Part shown: positions 6,555 through 10,417 of the stretch, piece after piece
Numbering within the stretch: position 1 is the first letter of the stretch
Layout: every line of letters begins with the position of its first letter
NCBI GenBank assembly: GCA_003529325.1
Contig: DPVW01000202.1
Span: forward strand, 1,248-11,664
Source: Candidatus Latescibacterota bacterium
GTDB lineage: Bacteria; Latescibacterota; UBA2968; UBA8231
Direction: 5' to 3'
Length of the DNA stretch: 10,417 nucleotides
The notes under the pieces: model-generated
Told to the model about the DNA's origin: nothing
What the model saw: the letters and a program-made list of their open reading frames with translations, nothing else
Databases searched by the model: none
Position numbers and translations under genes: made by a program

Positions 6555-7741
6555 CTGAACAGCTGCTGAAATATGGCGTCATCGCGGACGGCAGCTTACG
6601 GATTGCCTACGAAAAGGGGGAGATCAAGGAGCGCTATTGGAATCCGGGTGACATTTTTGATGAAGTCCATGTCCTGACACTGGCTGACGACGATATCGAA
6701 CCCGAAAAAGTGCAGCCCATGGCAGGCAGGGCTCGGCTGCGAATCTATCCGATCGGCAAACCCCGACCGCACAATCTGCTAACACTGCGTCGACGTGCGG
6801 AACAGACACTGCAGCAGATCGCACCAGATATCATTCGCGGTCACGGCCCCTTCCTGCAAGGATATTTCGCTGTTCGCGCCGCACGGCGACTCGGACGCCC
6901 GAGCTTCGTCTCCATTCACGATGATATCAGCATCTATCGTCGATTTTGGACCTATGGTGATGGGTACGCAAAGATTGTTACCTATCAACTCGGATTGAAG
7001 GCCCTGGGTTGGGAGCGGTATGTCTATGCGAATGCAGACCGTCTCGTGCCGAAATACGAGGCCGCTGGCAGAATTCTGCGCCACTCCAGACATCGTGACA
7101 AGGTGTGGGTGATCTACAATTCCATCTACCTGGAACGCTTTCAGGATCTACAGCCACGCCTGCAGCCTGGCCAACAGCTGCGCATCATCAATGTCGGTCG
7201 TCAGTTCGCCGGCAAGGATCAGCGGCCGCTGATCGAGGCATTGAGTTCGATCGATGCCCGGCTAACCCTCGTTGGCACCGGACCGTTGCGTGGTGCTCTC
7301 GAGGCGACGGCGAAGGCCGCTGGGGTAAGCGATCGTGTCACCTTCGTCGATGCGGTACTGAATGCACAGTTGCCGAAACTTTTCGAAGGTCATCATCTGT
7401 TTGCCATGAATATTGTGCAACCGGGAATTTCGATGACAGTCATGGAGGCCATGGCCCTCGGCTTTCCGATCGTCATCAACCGGCCACGCTGGGAGGCTGC
7501 ACCGGAGGTGAGTGGTTCTTGTGCGCGTATCGTCGATTGTGGGTCTCGCGGATTTGCTACCGCCTTCGAGGAGTTCCTCGCCGATCCAGATCTAGTCGCC
7601 AGCCAGGGGTCCCGGTCTCGCATGGCGATCCAGTCTTACAGTGGTGAGGAGATGGAGCGCCAGGAAGGGGAGTTGATCGCCGAATTGCTGGCCTCAAACA
7701 GAGCGGGGGCTGGCGAGGGCGCTGGGGGCGGTGGTGGCTGA
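6551..7741 (+). CDS. GT4 family glycosyltransferase
   Basis: The 396-residue protein starts at GTG overlapping the GT2 stop (GTGA). An N-terminal acceptor domain contains PDIIRGHGPFLQGYFAVRAA and VIYNSIYLERF. The donor domain begins at IINVGRQFAGKDQ (about 212-224) and has LVGTGPL (about 240-246), both usual in GT4 enzymes. The E-x7-E motif is incomplete: E299 of VMEAMALGFPIV is present, but the first position is P291 in QPGISMTVME. The C-terminus ends in a glycine-rich tail of about 12 residues encoded by G-rich DNA that overlaps the next gene; it may be nonfunctional sequence. The enzyme should be a cytoplasmic retaining glycosyltransferase that extends the repeat unit; sugar and linkage are not deducible. 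Confidence 0.85.
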   Translation: MTEQLLKYGVIADGSLRIAYEKGEIKERYWNPGDIFDEVHVLTLADDDIEPEKVQPMAGRARLRIYPIGKPRPHNLLTLRRRAEQTLQQIAPDIIRGHGPFLQGYFAVRAARRLGRPSFVSIHDDISIYRRFWTYGDGYAKIVTYQLGLKALGWERYVYANADRLVPKYEAAGRILRHSRHRDKVWVIYNSIYLERFQDLQPRLQPGQQLRIINVGRQFAGKDQRPLIEALSSIDARLTLVGTGPLRGALEATAKAAGVSDRVTFVDAVLNAQLPKLFEGHHLFAMNIVQPGISMTVMEAMALGFPIVINRPRWEAAPEVSGSCARIVDCGSRGFATAFEEFLADPDLVASQGSRSRMAIQSYSGEEMERQEGELIAELLASNRAGAGEGAGGGGG

Positions 7742-8939
7742 GGCGCCTGGCCAGAACTTCGATGTCTGTTTACTGACGACGGGATTCCCTCGTTTCGAAG
7801 GGGACCTCTTTGGCAGTTTTGTGCTGGAGTTGGCTCGCGCTTTACACCGCCAGGGGCTGCGAGTCGGGGTGCTGGCACCGCATGACCGAGGCGTGCCTCT
7901 ACGAGAGGAGATCGACGGCATTCAGGTCCGTCGGTTCCGCTACTTCATCCCTCGGTGGCAGCGTCTGGCGTATGGCGGTGGCATGCCGACGAACCTTCGG
8001 GGTAGTTGGATTGCCCGGCTGCAGGTACCCTTCTTCCTTGCTGCCTTCTGGCTGCGAGCCCTCGATATGGCACGCCAATCCAGGCTCCTGCACTGTCAGT
8101 GGACGATCAGCGGGCTTATCGGTTATCTGGTGAGTCTGTGGTTTCGGCGACCGGTCGTGCTCACCGTCCGTGGTAGCGATTTCCATCTGTCGAAAAGCAG
8201 ACTGGGTGCCGGGGTCAACCGCTTCATCTACCGCCGCATGGCAGCGGTGCTTGCCGTCAGCGAAGACCTCGCCCAACAGCTCGGGACAATCGGCTTGGGA
8301 CCGCGGCAATTGCATGTTGTCACCAACGGTGTCGATGAACGCTTCCATCCGGCGGACCGCACGGCGTCGCGCGCGGCGTGTGGTCTGCCTCAGCAGGGGC
8401 TGATCGCGCTTTATGTCGGACTCCTGGTGCCGGTCAAAGGCCTCGATCATCTGCTCGATGGCCTGGTACAGCTGGCCGATCTGCCCATCATCTGCGTCCT
8501 CGTTGGAGACGGACCCTTACGAGAGGACCTCGAAGGCCGAGTTCGCGACGAGGGTTTGCAGGAACGTGTTCTTTTCGTCGGTCGTCGGTCCGCACGGGAG
8601 ATCCCGCAGTGGATGTCAGCGGCGGACATCTTCATTCTGCCCAGTCTCTCCGAGGGCCGTCCCAACGTCGTGCTGGAGGCCCAGGCCTGTGCCCTTCCTG
8701 TAGTTGCCACTGCCGTAGGTGGCACACCGGAGCTGGTCGAAGAGGGTGTCAATGGACTGCTCGTTCCGGCGGGGGATGGTCGTGTTCTCGCCAATGCCTT
8801 GCGGCGACTGAGCACCGACAGCGACCTCCGTTTGCGCCTGGGCAGCGCGGCACGGGCAGGCATCGATGGGGGTGATTTTACCTGGGATGCGACGGCGGCG
8901 CGCACCCGTCAAATCTACGATAGCGTTCTCGGGGTCTGA
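7731..8939 (+). CDS. GT4 family glycosyltransferase
   Basis: The 402-residue protein is a complete, typical GT4 enzyme. The N-terminal domain has CLLTTGFPRFEGDLFGSF (13-30) and LTVRGSDFH (R147 to D150 within it). The donor domain begins VGLLVPVKGLDHLL, with G230 and conserved K236. The catalytic-site motif is intact: E308-GRPNVVL-E316, followed by AVGGTPELVEEGVNGLLVPAGD. It should transfer a hexose-like sugar from an NDP-sugar with retention of configuration. The start is GTG at 7731 or 7734, both inside the end of the upstream gene, preceded by GAGGG about 11 nt away; the overlap is 11 or 8 bp. The amidotransferase gene follows 3 bp after the TGA. It is the most canonical of the three GT4 enzymes here. 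Confidence 0.9.
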   Translation: MVAEAPGQNFDVCLLTTGFPRFEGDLFGSFVLELARALHRQGLRVGVLAPHDRGVPLREEIDGIQVRRFRYFIPRWQRLAYGGGMPTNLRGSWIARLQVPFFLAAFWLRALDMARQSRLLHCQWTISGLIGYLVSLWFRRPVVLTVRGSDFHLSKSRLGAGVNRFIYRRMAAVLAVSEDLAQQLGTIGLGPRQLHVVTNGVDERFHPADRTASRAACGLPQQGLIALYVGLLVPVKGLDHLLDGLVQLADLPIICVLVGDGPLREDLEGRVRDEGLQERVLFVGRRSAREIPQWMSAADIFILPSLSEGRPNVVLEAQACALPVVATAVGGTPELVEEGVNGLLVPAGDGRVLANALRRLSTDSDLRLRLGSAARAGIDGGDFTWDATAARTRQIYDSVLGV

Positions 8940-8942
8940 GCA

Positions 8943-10417
8943 ATGTGCGGGATCGCAGGGAAAGTCCACGCGGATCACGAGCGGCCCGTGTCCGAGGACC
9001 TTGTGCGACGGATGTGCGCAGCTATGGTATACCGAGGTCCGGATGACGAAGGGGTGCATCTCGACACACCTGCCGGCATCGGTATGCGCCGGCTGAAAGT
9101 CATCGATCTGGAGGGGGGACACCAGCCGATGACGAATGAGGATGGCAGTCTCTGGATCGTATTCAACGGCGAGATTTACAACTATCGCCAACTACGCCAG
9201 GAGCTTGAGCAACAGGGGCATACTTTCACCACAGCTTCCGACACAGAAGTGCTCCTCCACCTCTTCGAGGATGAGGATGTCGACAGTTTCAGGCGCCTGC
9301 AAGGGATGTTTGCCATCGCCTTGTGGGACACACGAAACAAGCGCCTCGTACTGGCCCGTGATCGACTGGGAAAGAAACCTCTGTTCTACGCCCTGAGCGA
9401 CGACGCCCTGACCTTCGGATCTGAACTCAATGTCGTGCTCGAGGATGAGACGATCCCGACACAGGTCGACGAGGGGGCTGTCGACATGTATTTGAGTTTC
9501 CTCTTCGTGCCGCAGCCGCATACCGCCTTGCGTTCCGTGCGCAAGCTGCCGGCAGGGGGATACGCCGTCTATCAAGACGGGCAGATGAAGGTGGCCAGTT
9601 ATTGGTCGGTTCCCGAGATTCGCCCTCAAGACCGAGCCCTGCCGATCGCGCAACTCGAAGAGGAAGTGGATGCACTCCTCGCCGAGGCCGTCCGCGACCG
9701 GCTCATCGCCGATGTCCCCCTCGGGGCTTTCCTCAGCGGTGGGCTCGATTCGAGTCTGATCACAGCCTACATGTGTCGTGAGGCAGGGAAGGTGCGCACC
9801 TTCGCGATCGGCTTCGAAGAGGGCTCCTTCAACGAGTTGGGTTTTGCCAGACAAGTAGCTGAGGCCTTGGGGACTTGTCATGAAGAGCACATCGTCAACT
9901 ACGACGTGCGCGACCTGATGCCTGAGCTACTCGACCATTTTGGCGAGCCATTTGCAGACTCGTCGGCGGTCCCACTCTTCCACTTGTCCCGCATGACGAG
10001 GCGCAGTGTCACCGTCGCCCTCAGTGGCGACGGTGGGGACGAGGTCTTCGGCGGATACCGACGTTACACGGCCTGGTTGTGGGCACAGAAGTACCAACGA
10101 TGGACGCCGGCTCTGGCGCGGCGCGCCATTGACTCTCTGGCGACGGGGCTGCGCGAACCGAGTGTCTATTATGGCCACAGCCTGCGCAAACGTCTGCGCC
10201 GATTTCTCGAGTTCTCCGCCGCTCTCGAACAAGATCCATCCTCCAGTTGGGCATTCTTCCTGCTCGAAGGGGAAAAGCAGGCATTATACACAGAAGAGTT
10301 CGCCGCCACCCTCGACGGTGGGCGGCACCCACGAGCACCGGCGCCAGCGGCAACAGATCTGATGCAGATCGATCAGGGCACGTATCTACCCGACGACATC
10401 CTGGTCAAGGTCGATCG
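8943..10417 (+). CDS. asnB: Asparagine synthase-like glutamine amidotransferase (3' end outside window)
   Basis: The reading is open for 491 residues to the window edge. After the initiator Met, C2 (MCGIAG) is the class II glutaminase nucleophile. R50, N75-G-E77 and D100 match the glutamine-binding residues of AsnB. The synthetase domain has the pyrophosphate loop S265-GGLDSS and S361-GDGGDEVFGGY. All catalytic elements are therefore present. The enzyme hydrolyses glutamine and passes ammonia to an AMP-activated carboxylate. True AsnB makes asparagine, but homologues in polysaccharide loci, such as WbpS of Pseudomonas O-antigen clusters, are linked to amidation of uronic acids; the context favours that role, without proof. 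ATG at 8943 follows the GT4 stop by 3 bp. The last readable motif, PDDILVKVD, is conserved; the C-terminal portion is missing only because of the window limit. Confidence 0.9.
   Translation, partial: MCGIAGKVHADHERPVSEDLVRRMCAAMVYRGPDDEGVHLDTPAGIGMRRLKVIDLEGGHQPMTNEDGSLWIVFNGEIYNYRQLRQELEQQGHTFTTASDTEVLLHLFEDEDVDSFRRLQGMFAIALWDTRNKRLVLARDRLGKKPLFYALSDDALTFGSELNVVLEDETIPTQVDEGAVDMYLSFLFVPQPHTALRSVRKLPAGGYAVYQDGQMKVASYWSVPEIRPQDRALPIAQLEEEVDALLAEAVRDRLIADVPLGAFLSGGLDSSLITAYMCREAGKVRTFAIGFEEGSFNELGFARQVAEALGTCHEEHIVNYDVRDLMPELLDHFGEPFADSSAVPLFHLSRMTRRSVTVALSGDGGDEVFGGYRRYTAWLWAQKYQRWTPALARRAIDSLATGLREPSVYYGHSLRKRLRRFLEFSAALEQDPSSSWAFFLLEGEKQALYTEEFAATLDGGRHPRAPAPAATDLMQIDQGTYLPDDILVKVD

Noticed and set aside
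9192..9890. Antisense ORF (232 codons) opposite the amidotransferase
   Set aside because: It mirrors the intact AsnB-like gene and has no recognisable protein features.
1..10417. CRISPR array, tRNA or rRNA gene, insertion sequence or attachment site
   Set aside because: I saw no regularly spaced repeats, cloverleaf, rRNA signature, transposase or terminal inverted repeats on either strand.

Overview
The window is a GC-rich stretch of bacterial DNA in which every supported gene reads on the + strand. A lipobox-type lipoprotein, a CsgG-like envelope protein and a run of glycosyltransferase genes point to a Gram-negative bacterium, most plausibly a proteobacterium. I cannot name the genus from sequence alone.

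The layout has three parts. (1) Positions 1-982 hold two overlapping envelope genes: a CsgG-like protein whose 5' end lies outside the window, and a small lipoprotein with a bacterial Ig-like (Big_1/invasin type) domain. Both are broken by single-base frameshifts, two of them at C runs, so they are either decaying or carry sequence errors. (2) Positions 983-1161 are intergenic. They contain a strong sigma70-type promoter (TTGACA, 18 bp, TATATT) and a leader of roughly 130 nt that can fold into several hairpins, one covering the ribosome-binding site of the next gene. That gene (1162-1698) encodes a small HNH nuclease-like protein with an extra N-terminal zinc-binding motif. (3) From 1756 to the right edge there is a tightly packed polysaccharide-biosynthesis operon: GT2 membrane-anchored glycosyltransferase, GT4 glycosyltransferase, SAM methyltransferase, Gfo/Idh/MocA sugar oxidoreductase (frameshifted, with a probable short internal deletion), second GT2, two GT4 enzymes, and a glutamine-dependent asparagine-synthase-like amidotransferase cut by the window end. 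Gaps are at most 9 bp and several genes overlap, so they are probably co-transcribed and translationally coupled.

Together the operon looks like part of an exopolysaccharide, capsule or O-antigen locus. The GT2 enzymes may charge a lipid carrier or add sugars at the membrane, and the GT4 enzymes extend the repeat unit. The oxidoreductase, methyltransferase and amidotransferase would make or decorate unusual sugars, for example by amidating a uronic acid. No polymerase, flippase, Wza/Wzc or exosortase gene lies in the window, so the export route is unknown.

I did not find a clearly new system. The most unusual points are the HNH/zinc-finger gene heading the operon behind a structured leader, the lesions in three genes, and two GT4 enzymes with altered catalytic-motif glutamates.
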